Shown: in pieces, positions 39,996-50,179 of the stretch
How positions within the stretch are numbered: the first letter of the stretch is position 1
How the letters are laid out: every line of letters starts with the position of its first letter
Assembly (NCBI GenBank): GCA_963854835.1
Contig: OY978528.1
Location: forward strand, 55,342,508-55,406,507
DNA: 64,000 nt
Source: Megamerina dolium
Taxonomy: Eukaryota > Arthropoda > Insecta > Diptera > Megamerinidae
Reading direction: 5' to 3'
The notes under the pieces: model-generated
Told to the model about the DNA's origin: nothing
What the model saw: the letters and a program-made list of their open reading frames with translations, nothing else
The model's database searches: none
Translations under genes and position numbers: made by a program

Positions 39996-40185
39996 TAACA
40001 CCCAAATTCATAAAGACCTGAAAATCCTCCTAGTGAAGGACGAAATCGAAGAGAAAGTTACAAAATATCGTGAACGGCTACAATCACACCAAAATGAGCT
40101 TGTCGCTAATCTGACGACATCATCGCGAATCTTTTGAAGGTTAAAAAGGAAAACAACGTTACATCTTGTGTTATAGCTCCCACAA
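39996..40185 (+). pseudogene. C-terminal end of the jockey-like LINE
   Basis: The frame QIHKDLKILLVKDEIEEKVTKY then RERLQSHQNELVANL matches the very C-terminal region of jockey-type reverse transcriptases (IH.DL.i..V.dEI...). The end after RLKR is frame-shifted. In orientation and content it continues the fragment at 38280-39190. The 200 bp between the SINE and this piece carry no readable coding sequence. Confidence 0.72.
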
Positions 40186-40209
40186 CTTTAAAATAATTTA
40201 TTAGAGAAG

Positions 40210-43200
40210 AATGTACCACAGTGAACATACCTTCCACATCTTATTATTTGCCATAACTTTTCTTAGTTTAAGTAAAATTTTTGTAAAATGTCGATTATTG
40301 TATTTAGGCAGCATACAAATTTCTTAAATATATAAAAAAAATTTACTATAAAGCTAAAAATATTATTGTATATTAAAAACTTTTTCAAATTTTATCAAAA
40401 TTATAGAGTTCCTTTGAATATAATCCTAACGATCAACGAAACCAAGTTAATTCGCATTACTACAGTGAAAAGACCTTAAATTTGACCTTTTGATTTCATT
40501 TAAAATTTTCTTATTCATTAGCTACTAATGCTTTCATTAGCTACTCATGTTTGCATTTTCATAATATCAAGTCATTTATAGATAAATTTGTAATTGTTTT
40601 ATCGATTTGTTATGAGTTTTTTTTTAGTTTTTCTATAAAATAGTTTCCTTCGGATATTCTAAAGAAAAAAAAAGGGAATGAAAATAAGAAAGAAAGAAAA
40701 AAATGAAAGTATCAACTTCAAGTAGCAAAATTGAAACTTTAATGACACATTGTCAAAAGGTAGTAAAACTTAAAACAGCCACAATTGCTGGAGTTAGTTT
40801 TTTTTGTTTTTATTATTTACGTAGAAAGGCACTAGGTGTTATGCATTTTATACACTGTGAAATATATGGTGTATGATAATTTTCGTGAAAAATATGGTCA
40901 TATCTCTCAGAATTATGAATGAATTAGTGATGTTTGTATAAATTTATGTCGTCTCAAATGTGTTGTGTCAACTGTAATTACATTAACGTTACGCAATTTG
41001 CTTATCCAAAAAAAAAAAAAGATTTTTTTCATAAATAAATAAATAGTATTTCAATATGATTGAATACTTATGATGTGGCAAAATTTCCAATATCTCGGGG
41101 CCTGCTATAAGTTCTTCGAAGTCAGTAGATAAACAACCATTGCATATATTTTGAATTAATTTGAATTTTTTCCGAACGTAAAATGTGAAATTTTTCCACT
41201 GTCCTGCTTTCAAAATTTTGGGTCTTATTTACAGATGCAGGGCACGATTTTATCTAAGCTATTACTATCTTATGTCTTATGTCGTAGTTATTAATATACA
41301 AAGTGTTTTATGTTATTATTTTGTTATAGTTAATTGATAGGCGAGAATGAAAAAAAAATTCACCGTGCTCACAACAAGAAAACTATATGACGTTTTGAGT
41401 ATATTTGTTAAAGAATAAAAAAAAAATAGAAATCTCAAAAATAATAATTATATTTAATTTTTTCACGCAACATTTTTATTCAATTTTTTTAGTGGTTCCA
41501 ATATTGCGTTTAACTGGTATTATTTCGATGAATTCAGCTGTGCTCTCCGTCATTTAGAAAGTGTCGATTTACTCATTGGAATTTAAACAAATAATTATTA
41601 TTTGCGGTTCCTGAACTAAATATATAAGTAAAAATAAGAAAACAATTGCGCACATTTTAGGCTGAAATTATTATTTATCATATCGTAAAGTTTTCGATGT
41701 TGTGGTAATGAATTTTTAATATTATTTTAAGAAAACTGGTGCGACCATAATGAAAATTGCTTAGTCACTTGTATATTATTCTTATTGCAAATTATTCCAT
41801 CAGACTTTTCATACAACACTTATATTTAATACAAACCTAAAAATGTATATAAGATATATACTCTACGATCAGAACATAGAGCAGTAGCTTAAAATAGTGT
41901 TGAAATTAAGATTGATATAAGGGCAGTTAATTAAAATCGAATGATTAACTATACAGTTCATAGTTTCATTCTGATTTGATTGACAGTTGCTTTTAGTGTT
42001 AATTTAACAAATTTCCACCTTAATTAAATAATAACTTCACATTATTTATTCAATTATTATGATCTTCAAATTAGTTATTTTAATACTATACACATAAAGG
42101 AGACTTTGTTTAAAAGTATTCGTCTTTTCTAGAGTTTAGTATTACATAATTTGCATGATTGGACCAAAGAATATACTTTAAGATGGGATATAGAAGTATT
42201 TTTTAAAAAGTCAGACAGACAGACTTACTGAAATGATTCTAATCAATAATATATTCATGTATACTCTATCGTACTTTTTCACATCACCTGATGGGCATTA
42301 CAAATTATTAAGGGCATTGTATTACACGCCCATTGTATCCTGATCTTTATGGGTATAATAATTTGTAAAAATTTTTCATCGAAATTGTAGAAATATTAGC
42401 ATTCATCAGTTTATAATTCTGAAATCAATGTGGACGCGATATTGTATTGAATTTGTCCCAAATAATTATACTCGATGCAAAATATCGCTTTAGATGATGT
42501 TCCTTGAATATGAAAAGAATAATATGAAACATATATTTCGATATACTCCGAAATTCATATTTGTAATAGTAATAAACATAAAGTATACAATATTTTTGTC
42601 TATGACTATGTGTATATCACAAAAGTTATATATGAAAATTTCCCCCTAAAATTGCATCACCTAAAAGTATGTTTTAAAAATTGTGTTAAATTCAACTTTC
42701 TTAAAATCTTTAAACAAACAATTCAATAAAAGTGAGTGTACCGCACATGTATGTGAATATGAATATATGTATGTGTTTGTGTTTGTGAGTATGAGCGTAT
42801 GAGCAGAGTTTTAGTGTAACTTTTTTTTATTTTATTTTTATCTTGATTCTTATACTGTTTATACTGCTGCCACTGATGCTGCCGCCAATGCTAATACATA
42901 AAATTGTACATTTTTCTGAACACCTGTGCTCAAAATTCCATGAAAAAAATGTCAAAAACTTTTCTGAGTGTTGCCATAAAATGTCGCTTTAAACAAACAC
43001 ACATATATGTGGATACGAGTATATAAATATAAATATGTAAGTGGTAGTGGTGAATATACTATACAGTATGTATGTATGCTCGTAAGCTATTTTGTAACTT
43101 ATTTTTGATGTTTCATATTTGAAGGAACTCTTGCAAAGGGTTTGTTTGAAAAGGTGTGTGTGTGTGTGTTGCAATAAAGTTTAAGTTGCTCTCTTGACTT

Positions 43201-43720
43201 TATTTATTTATGATTACATATTACAATATACCATGGGGTGATTACACTTTCTTACATGCATTCCTCAATATGTGTAGGTAAATATAGGGGAAAATGAAAA
43301 TATATATAGAGATATGCTGATACTATAGAGGTATGTAAGTATTTTCTTATACACATTTTTAATCTTACTTAAACTACTTACTTATTTGATTGATTGCATG
43401 ACACTGCAAATACATGTGCAATATGTGTATGCCATTTTTGTTGGTTGCTATTTTTTATAAATGTTTAATTTTCAAAACAACTACTTGATTGATTGAATAC
43501 TTGAGAATGTATTCAATGAATTCAGAAAGTTGGGTTAAAAAGAGAGTGCAATTCCTTTGCAGTTTTTCTAGATTAATGCGTTTAATCGTTTAAAATGAAA
43601 ATTAAAATTTCAATAAAATATCTCATATTTAAATATGGTATATTTGAAATTTTGAAATTGTTCATTGTTGGTGGACCATCTAGAGGTTTTTTTTTAATCA
43701 TATGCTATTTTTTACAGTGA
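40210..43720. other. AT-rich non-coding stretch
   Basis: I see no gene or element end. It has several poly-A/T runs and a TG-rich patch near 42770-42790. A (GT)n tract lies at about 43156-43170. Confidence 0.5.
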
Positions 43721-43734
43721 CAGCTCTTTCCCAC

Positions 43735-43925
43735 TGGAAATCTTAACAGAAAGTCGGTATCATATATTCGCGGAAGGAAATGAATTACGCTTGAACAACA
43801 TCGAGAAGTCAATGCATTCTTAAAGAGTGACAGTTTGGTGCAATGGCATCATTGACATATTTTGAAGACATTGACTTGGATGATTTTTGGTTTGTGCATT
43901 CTCATCCGTTAACAAATATGATTAG
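43735..43925 (+). pseudogene. Short DUF4817-type transposase fragment
   Basis: The plus strand reads LTESRYHIFAEGNELRLNN, then EKSMHS followed by a stop and RVTVWCNGIID, then DIDLDDFWFVHS. This parallels the block between the first and second catalytic Asp in the transposase relic at 15632 (EEPMHSQKV-TVWxG-GGIIG). It is a fragment without visible ends and is too decayed to assign to a particular family. Confidence 0.55.
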
Positions 43926-43944
43926 ATATATAAATTTTCATCCT

Positions 43945-44060
43945 CATAACTTTATATTTTCGTTCGAAGAATTTGAAAAAATACGTACGAAAACATAATT
44001 TTGTATGGGAAGCCGCAGGGGGTTTTATCCGATTACGCCCGTTTGTGAATATGTCTGTTC
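43945..44060. repeat. Dispersed repeat, copy 1 (partner at 51790)
   Basis: It contains ATAACTTTATATTTTCGTTCGAA, then ATACGTACGAAAACATAA, TTTTGTATGGGAAGCCG and CCGATTACGCCCGTTTG. The block at 51790-51905 has the same order (CTTCATATTTTTCGTACG, TTTGTATGGGTGGTAGGC, CAATCACTCCTG). The shared arrangement shows an old repeat of unknown class. Confidence 0.6.
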
Positions 44061-44445
44061 TTTGATAAGACTAACTTATGTACAGATTCTTATGTACTTA
44101 TGTCCTCAGTCTGATAGCTTTAGATTTATATGCAAAAAGTATGAAATTAATTTCAAGCACTAATTGATACTAATATACTAATATACATGAGTCGACTCGA
44201 ATGGTAATTCTGATCGATAATACTTATATGTACAATACTTTTTGATATCTAACGCTTTTTCTTTTGTGTGTGTGTATGTTTGTAACATAAGCATAATCTC
44301 AATATGTCACTGACTCTTTGAGTATCTGGTATAACAACAAGTGTTTGAGGACGATCATATGAATAACAATTCTCGTATATGTATAGGTCAATTGAAAAGT
44401 TTCTAGTCTGAGATATAGATACTCGTAGCATCTATATAGCAAGAC

Positions 44446-44522
44446 AAATCTTTTCGATATTCAACTTGTTATGCTTCAGAGGAGAAAGTCAATACACTGA
44501 CCACTGAACTGCGGCAACCATT
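44446..44522 (-). repeat. SINE head fragment inside the mariner 5' region
   Basis: The plus strand reads AAATCTTTTCGATATTCAAC, CTTGTTATGCTTCAG, then ACTGACCACTGAACTGCGG. This equals the SINE body-head junction plus A-box end in the minus orientation, as in the copies at 45700-45790 and 58050-58137. About 29 bp including the B box are deleted between two CAG triplets. The T-tail part of the SINE is absent. Confidence 0.65.
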
Positions 44523-44524
44523 AT

Positions 44525-45440
44525 TGAGTATTTATTTAAAAAAGATTTATCTGGACAAGAAATCTATATCGATGTGGTAAAGGTGTTAGGTGAACGTGTT
44601 CCTTCATATGCAATAGTAAGAAATTGGAAAAGCTGAATTTAAACGTGGTCGTACCATCGTAGTCGTGCATCGACACCAGAAATCACCGAAAAGGTACATG
44701 TTATTGTTTGTGAAAAACCAAGTGCGACTATGTGTGAAATAGCTGATACCAGAGGCATCATCATATTTTACATGAAGAATTACATATTAAAAAGCTGCTT
44801 GGAGAAATGGTGCTGTATTTGTTAACAATTCAACAAAAACTGAATCGAAAACAAATTTTTCAGAGTTTTAACCAGAATGACCGAATTCTGGCGTCGTGTT
44901 ATAAGTATGGATAAGACTTGGATCTACCACCATGATCCTAAATTGAAACGAGAAGGATTACAAAGGACTGAAGCTGGCTGTTCAGCTCCAAAGAAGATGA
45001 AGAGCACACGATCACCAAGAAAGTTATGGCATCAGTTTTTTGGAATGCAAATGGGACTTTGTTGATTGATTATGTTGAGAAGGGTAGAATCATTATACTA
45101 TTGTAACCATTTGGATAAACTGAATGCAGTAATTCGCAAGAAAAACAAACCCAGTTTAAAGAAGAATAAAATCCCTTTTCATCAAGTCAACGAACGTTCT
45201 CACACAAGTGTTTTCACAATGGCTAAATTCATGGAATTAAAACACGAATTGTTTGATCATCCATAGTCTTCATCAGATTTGGCTCCCAACGACTACTACC
45301 TGTTCCGAAACCTGAAACAGTTCCTTAGTGGAAAGTGTTTTTCGTTTTTCGTTGCAGACCTTTCGGAATCGTACTTTAATGATGGGATAGATTTATTGGA
45401 GGAGCGCTGGACTAAGTGTTTTGAACTGTTAGGAGATTAT
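44525..45440 (+). pseudogene. Mariner transposase pseudogene, family B
   Basis: The N-terminal HTH is recognisable but broken (LSGQEIYIDVVKVLGERV, PSYAIVRNWKS, then FKRGRT). The catalytic half is clearer: VISMDKTWIYHHDPKLKRE, with the first Asp at 44910-44912, then AGCSAPKKMKSTRSPRK and VEKGR. Near the second Asp the motif HQDNA reads HQVNERSHTSV, so that Asp has become Val. The third motif is DLAPNDYYLFRNLKQFLSG with its Asp present. The protein's usual ending, ELRGDYVEK, is interrupted at ELLGDYK by the SINE at 45442. Stops and several frame changes confirm it is dead, and the loss of the second Asp alone would abolish catalysis. Confidence 0.85.
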
Positions 45441-45441
45441 A
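45429..45441. repeat. Left target-site duplication of SINE copy 3
   Basis: TTAGGAGATTATA, identical to 45803-45815. It represents the mariner sequence present before SINE insertion. Confidence 0.85.
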
Positions 45442-45802
45442 AATAAAAAAAAATAATAAATATGTGGCACTTAAAGCCCCAAAGGGCTCATTGGCCGAGC
45501 TTCTCTTCCATTACTGTTGTGCGTCTTAAATTTGGACAGTATTAGAATGGACCTACTTATTTTAGCCGGTTCCGAACGGCAGAACACTTGTGACATCACT
45601 TTTTCTGAGCTTTGTCACAGAGTTCTTTTTAGAAGCTTTTTCATGGCAAGTTGTTACTGTCGGAAGAATTGCCAATTGCTTGCCGACAGGTGGGTACCGT
45701 TCGAAAGAAAAATCTTTTCGATATTAAATTTGTTATGCATCAGCCGGGTATTGAACCACGACCTACAGATCAGAAGGCGAACACACTAACCACAGATTGA
45801 GA
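45442..45802 (-). repeat. tRNA-derived SINE, copy 3, with perfect 13-bp target duplication
   Basis: This copy defines the SINE borders. It is flanked by direct repeats TTAGGAGATTATA at 45429-45441 and 45803-45815, and the left repeat lies within the mariner coding sequence (codons for LGDY). On the minus strand the head is cut short: the A box is missing beyond GTGGTTAG, with nine unrelated bases in front. The B box (GGTCGTGGTTCAATACC) and the body are complete. The tail reads AGCCCTTTGGGGCT (a hairpin), TTAAGTGCCACATATTTA, then a T-rich run. Target duplication with a simple tail shows insertion by target-primed reverse transcription, using a LINE's machinery. Confidence 0.85.
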
Positions 45803-45815
45803 TTAGGAGATTATA
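45803..45815. repeat. Right target-site duplication of SINE copy 3
   Basis: TTAGGAGATTATA, identical to 45429-45441. After it the mariner 3' untranslated region resumes (CTCAATAAAAAATG). Confidence 0.85.
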
Positions 45816-45899
45816 CTCAATAAAAAATGAAAACTTAAACCAAAATAACGGTGTTTTCATATTTAGACTAGAAACTTTTCAAGTGATCCTGTATGACTT

Positions 45900-47635
45900 T
45901 TCTAGCGAGCTTATTGTTAAACCAAAAATAGCAATAACACCAGTGGCAATAGTAGAAAGAATATACGAATACAGATGTTTAGCTTCTGAATGTGTTTTTG
46001 AAAAATGGACACACAATTACATAAAGAACATGCAACGAAAAACGCCCACTTCATTATGAACATACCTTTCATACCAACATACACACTAATTCAATCCTTT
46101 TGCAATAGAGAGTAGAGCAGATGAGAATGAATAAGACATCGGAGAATAAGAAAGAAAGAAGAAGAAGATATGCAGGAAGATGAAGATCAAGAGAAACGAT
46201 TTTCTGATTATTCGAATGGACGCGTGTGTCTGTGTATTATTATTTCAGAGGCGTTTTCTCTTTATTTCTTTTTGTATTTGTACTTACGTAGAACAGACCT
46301 GTCCAAAAATGCATGAAATTTTAAATTATGATTTGCTCTATATGCAGAGAATTTTCTCTTCGCTGCAAAGTAAAATTATGACTTATTAAAATTATGATTA
46401 GTAGTTAAGAAAGCATAATTGAAAAGAGTTTTTAGTCAATTCGTATGAAGAAAAGAAAAATATTTCAAGAAAAATTAAATAAACAAGGAAAATATTGTAT
46501 ATTAAAAATCTTTGGATAGATCTACTATAAATACAAAAGCACACATACATATGCAATGTGATGTTGGTGTCACTTGCATTTAGATTAAAATGGCAATTCA
46601 CAATGCTCATCACTCAATCAAGTCTCAAGTGGTTGCCGCCAAGCACGAGGAAGATATGTACTAAACGACGAAGACTACGACAACGACGTTAGTGGAAGCG
46701 AAAGGATTTTAATAATAAAAATAATAATATGAATAATAATAATAATAATAGCAACAATGCCAAGAGCAATCTAAATAATACAAACACTGTGGCAATCGTC
46801 CAGCTGCTACTTGTCAAACGGATTTTGCGTAAAAGCATAGTTATTTTAGTTATCTTAGCCCTTTACAATATTACGAATACCGTATGCATGTTGATACCTA
46901 CATACCGTATGAATACTATGGAATAAAATGAATGCAATGGCTTAGGAATATGGAATGAATGGCATTTGTTTCTGACACAACTTATTATGTGTTATAACTC
47001 AAGGCTTGCTCTTCCAATGGGAATTATGTTTACTCGCCTGCTATCTAAGATAAATTGTAATAAATTATATTACTTATATAATATTTTGAGAAACAGTGGA
47101 GAGACTGAGACTTATATATTATTATCATGCGGTGTTGGTATAAATATGGTTTCCAATATAGCATCTATACAGTGTGGTAAATACTTGTGCATTTGTTGTT
47201 ATACAGATTTCTCTTTTGTTTCATTTAAAAGTGAAAGTATCATAGGTAAGTTTTATTTATGCATAATACATTGAATATAATACATACTGGTACTATGTAC
47301 ATATAAATGTAATTATTTACGAAAATTCAATTTACTTATGTGATTCAAGAGCAAATGAGTTATAAAAGTATATAAATATTTTATGACAATTACATAAGAT
47401 GATTCTTCGAAGAAGCAGAAAATATATAATGCTTCTGTGGTGGGATCTTTTGACTGATATGTATATTATATGATATATTATGAGCTAGGAGATATTACGA
47501 GCTAAAATTTAGAAGCTTTTTTTTTTCATAGTACAGAAAATATCTTTTCATACTTGAAGGACAATTTTAAAGACAATTTTAAAGACATATGTACATATGA
47601 CAGTACATACGTTAGTAGGTTCTGCTCTATATTAC
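45900..47635. other. Non-coding stretch
   Basis: No gene recognised. An AAG-rich patch lies at 46150-46190 and an (AAT)n tract at about 46711-46751. Frames such as 46966-47274 show no domain. Confidence 0.5.
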
Positions 47636-47639
47636 TATA

Positions 47640-48837
47640 CTAGGTTAAATCCGCTGTTTGCTCGTAGATGGCGTTAGTGAGCATATTGAGCTATTGTCGA
47701 CTGTGCATCCTTTTTTTATTAGTTCGATACCTGTTTACATCAATTAGTAAACATCATCAGTGATTTCATACAACAACATACATTTTTCCTCGTATAATCA
47801 TGTCTAGTTTTGTGCCAGAAAAAGAGCATACGCGGGAAGCTCTACCTTTTTGCTTCAATTTGAAGAAATCTGCTGCTGAGTCGCATCGAATGCTTGTGGA
47901 GACAGTGCTCTATCGGAAACCACTTGCAGAGACTGGTAGCCATTTTGACTTGAGTGACAAGAAGCGTGAAAATAGACTAAGAAAAGTTGAGGACCATGAT
48001 TTACAGGCTCTTTTGGATGAGGATGACACCTAATCGCAAAAAATGCTTGCCGAACAGTTAGGTGTTACTCAACAAGTCATTTTCATATGTTTACTAACAA
48101 TGGGAAAGGTTCAAAAATTTGGAAAATATGTACCCCATGAATTGAACGATAGGCAGATGAAGCGACGCCAGAACACATGCGAAATCTTGCTTGCTAGACA
48201 AAAAAGAAAGTCGTTTCTGCATCATGTGGTGACTTGCGATGAAAAGTCGATGTACTTTCAGAATCCTAAACGAAAAAACTCGTGGGTCGATCCCGGCCAA
48301 GCAGCAACTTCTTCTTTAAGACCAAATCGCTTTGGACGCAAGACGATGCTGTGCGTTTGGTGGGATCAGCAGGGTTTCATCTACTATGAGCTGTTGAAAC
48401 CTGGTGAAACTGTCAATACTCACCGCTACCACCAACAACTAGTGAAATTGCGTCGTGCTTTGGGTGAAAAAAGGCCTGGCTATGAACAAAGACATGAGAA
48501 GCTGATTTTTCTCCACGACAACGCCATATCGCACAAGTCAAAACTACTTGGACACACTCAATTGGGAGGTGCTACCTCATCCCGCTTATTTATCAGACCT
48601 GGCCCCTTCTGACTATCACCTGTTTTCGTCGATCCGTCACGCGCTCGCCGAACAGCATTCCGATTTGTATGAAGACGTCGGAAAATGGGTTGACGAGTGG
48701 TTTGCCTCGAAAAATGAGGAATTGTTTTGGCATGGTATACACCCCAGAGATGGGCAAAATGTATAGCTAGTGAGGGCAAATACTTTGAATAATTTTTTTT
48801 TTTACGAAAAACAGCGGATTTAAGCTTGTAGACCTGG
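47640..48837 (+). mobile_element. Nearly full-length Mos1-like mariner
   Basis: About 1.2 kb, flanked by TA at 47638-47639 and 48838-48839. The right TIR on the reverse strand begins CCAGGTCTACAAGCTTAAAT. The left begins CTAGGTTAAATCCGCTG and has lost seven bases inside the TIR. The CCAGGT.TACAAG start is typical of the mauritiana (Mos1) branch of mariner. It is the best-preserved DNA transposon of the window in length, but the gene is disrupted and the left TIR is damaged. Confidence 0.88.
47800..48792 (+). pseudogene. Mos1-like mariner transposase pseudogene
   Basis: It opens with MSSFVPEKEHTREALPF and LKKSAAESHRMLVE, the Mos1-type HTH_48 start. A degraded segment follows (CERWFQ region altered), then ALLDEDDT, an in-frame stop at 48031-48033, and MLAEQLGVTQQ (second HTH) in the same frame. 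YVPHELNDRQMKRRQNTCEI is the linker. VTCDEKSMYF holds the first Asp at 48238-48240; FLHDNAISH the second at 48517-48519. The third is in LAPSDYHLF at 48611-48613, reached only after a frame change. The second-to-third spacing is 94 bp instead of the 105 bp expected for DD34D, so about 11 bp were lost. A further frame change near 48745 precedes RWAKCIASEGKYFE and the stop. All three Asp residues survive but the gene is dead. Confidence 0.9.
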
Positions 48838-49334
48838 TATATAATGCCTATTGTTCGGTCATATTATATGTAATATGTTATGGAAATGATGTGGTATGTT
48901 TTCAAGCTGAAAGTTTTGAACAATTGGAGTACAAAACTTCAACTTATATGTAAATTTAATAGATGCATTGGGATTGATTTCACTTGTTTTGTATGATGAC
49001 CATAACTGCAAATTAAATGAGTGAATGGCTGACGGATTTAGCTAAGGCCATTAGTAGAATACTTATGCCGCACTATTGTAGTACTTGTCTCTTATACGTA
49101 TTACAAACCCGGCGGTTTCAATTTTATAATATTTGTATGGCAACACTAGCGTTCTGAGTAGCAGAAGTCAGAGGTGCGCAGGAGGGAACAGTGAACGAGA
49201 TATTAGTGCGTAAATCTTTCTCGGGTACATCATACCTTATCTTTCCAAAACATTTTTTTAAAAAATAAATATTGAAGCACAGGAAAAAAATTATATATTG
49301 AAAGTATAAATTAGTTCGTGCGGTTTATTTTCGA

Positions 49335-50060
49335 AAATGGAAAATTTATTGTGTAAAAATTGGTTATACATTCAATGTTCAAAGTTTTGCTCGTCGCCAG
49401 CCACTACTTTTTCCCATCTTTCTGGCAGCATACGGATTCCACATCGGAAGAAGTCGACATGTTTTCAGGCAATCTATGAATCGAACCAATTTTTGGTTTT
49501 TTCGTAAGAATTGAATCGCTGTTGTTCTGTTCTTTTCCTAACAAGTGGTAATCAGAAGGAGCAATGTCTCGGCTATTCGGCGGGTGGTGTAGGACCTCCT
49601 ATTTGAGCGTTTCAACGGGCGCCGTAACATGTGGCCGAGCATTATCATGTTGCAAAATAACTTTGTCGTGTCTGTCGGCGTATTGTGGCAGTTTTCTCGC
49701 TATGTTCTGTTCAAACGCATCAATTGCCTTCGGTACAGGTCTCCTGTGATTGTCTGACCCGCTACACTACACCAAGCTGGTCACACCAAATACACAGCAT
49801 TATCTTCTCACCATGAATATTCCGCTTGGCCGTCGATAATTAACCATGGCCGGGGTGCCCATATGTTACCCAACATTTTGGATTATCGTAATGGACTCAC
49901 TTTTTAGCACCAGTCACAATTCGATGCAAAAACCGCTTTCTTGGCGTCGGAGCAGTTTTTCACACGTGAAAAAACGGCTTTTGACGTCTCTTGATTTCAG
50001 TTCAGAAAAATATTCCAAAGACAAAACTAATAATGGTCGGTCGTACATTTCGTCCTAGCA
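49335..50060 (-). pseudogene. Mariner transposase relic, C-terminal two-thirds
   Basis: The minus strand carries, in order, a VLRRQESGFCIELW stretch, MGTPAMVNYRRPSGIFMV (a stretch ahead of the WWD block), MLCIWCDQLGVV, AIDAFEQNIARKLPQYADR, then KVILQHDNARPHVTAPVE. The Asp in HDN is the second catalytic residue. Next come DIAPSDYHLL (third Asp, in another frame) and an ending near 49370 that reads VVAGDEQNFE, like the family's final VVASDGKYFE. The spacing and motifs are mariner DD34D type, distinct from the Mos1-like copy only 500 bp away. The N-terminal HTH part is missing on the right, where sequence changes into a dispersed repeat at about 50075. Confidence 0.78.
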
Positions 50061-50074
50061 AGCAAAGGGAGCAA

Positions 50075-50175
50075 ATTTCATGATAGCATCAATTTTGTAG
50101 AGGATTCCCCTAAGAGGTGGAGATAGGGAGAAAGTATTTTCCGAAGAAATATTGATGAGAGAAAATTATTGAATG
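50075..50175. repeat. Dispersed repeat fragment
   Basis: TTGTAGAGGATTCCCC, GGTGGAGATAGGGAG, CCGAAGAAATATTGATG, GAGAAAATTATTG. It resembles 4395-4460 and 4541-4575 in both content and spacing, and more weakly 22490-22570. Class unknown. Confidence 0.45.
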
Positions 50176-50179
50176 TCCG

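Larger units (their letters stand above)
44384..45891 (+). mobile_element. Mariner element, family B, carrying two SINE pieces
   Basis: The TIRs share TGAAAAGTTTCTAGTCT; the right end on the reverse strand begins CAGGATCACTTG and the left begins TAGGTCAATTG. TA duplications sit at 44382-44383 and 45892-45893. The total length of about 1.5 kb exceeds a normal mariner because a SINE of 361 bp sits at 45442-45802 and a further SINE head fragment at about 44446-44522. Without them the element is near the usual length, with only the transposase reading frame decayed. Confidence 0.88.
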
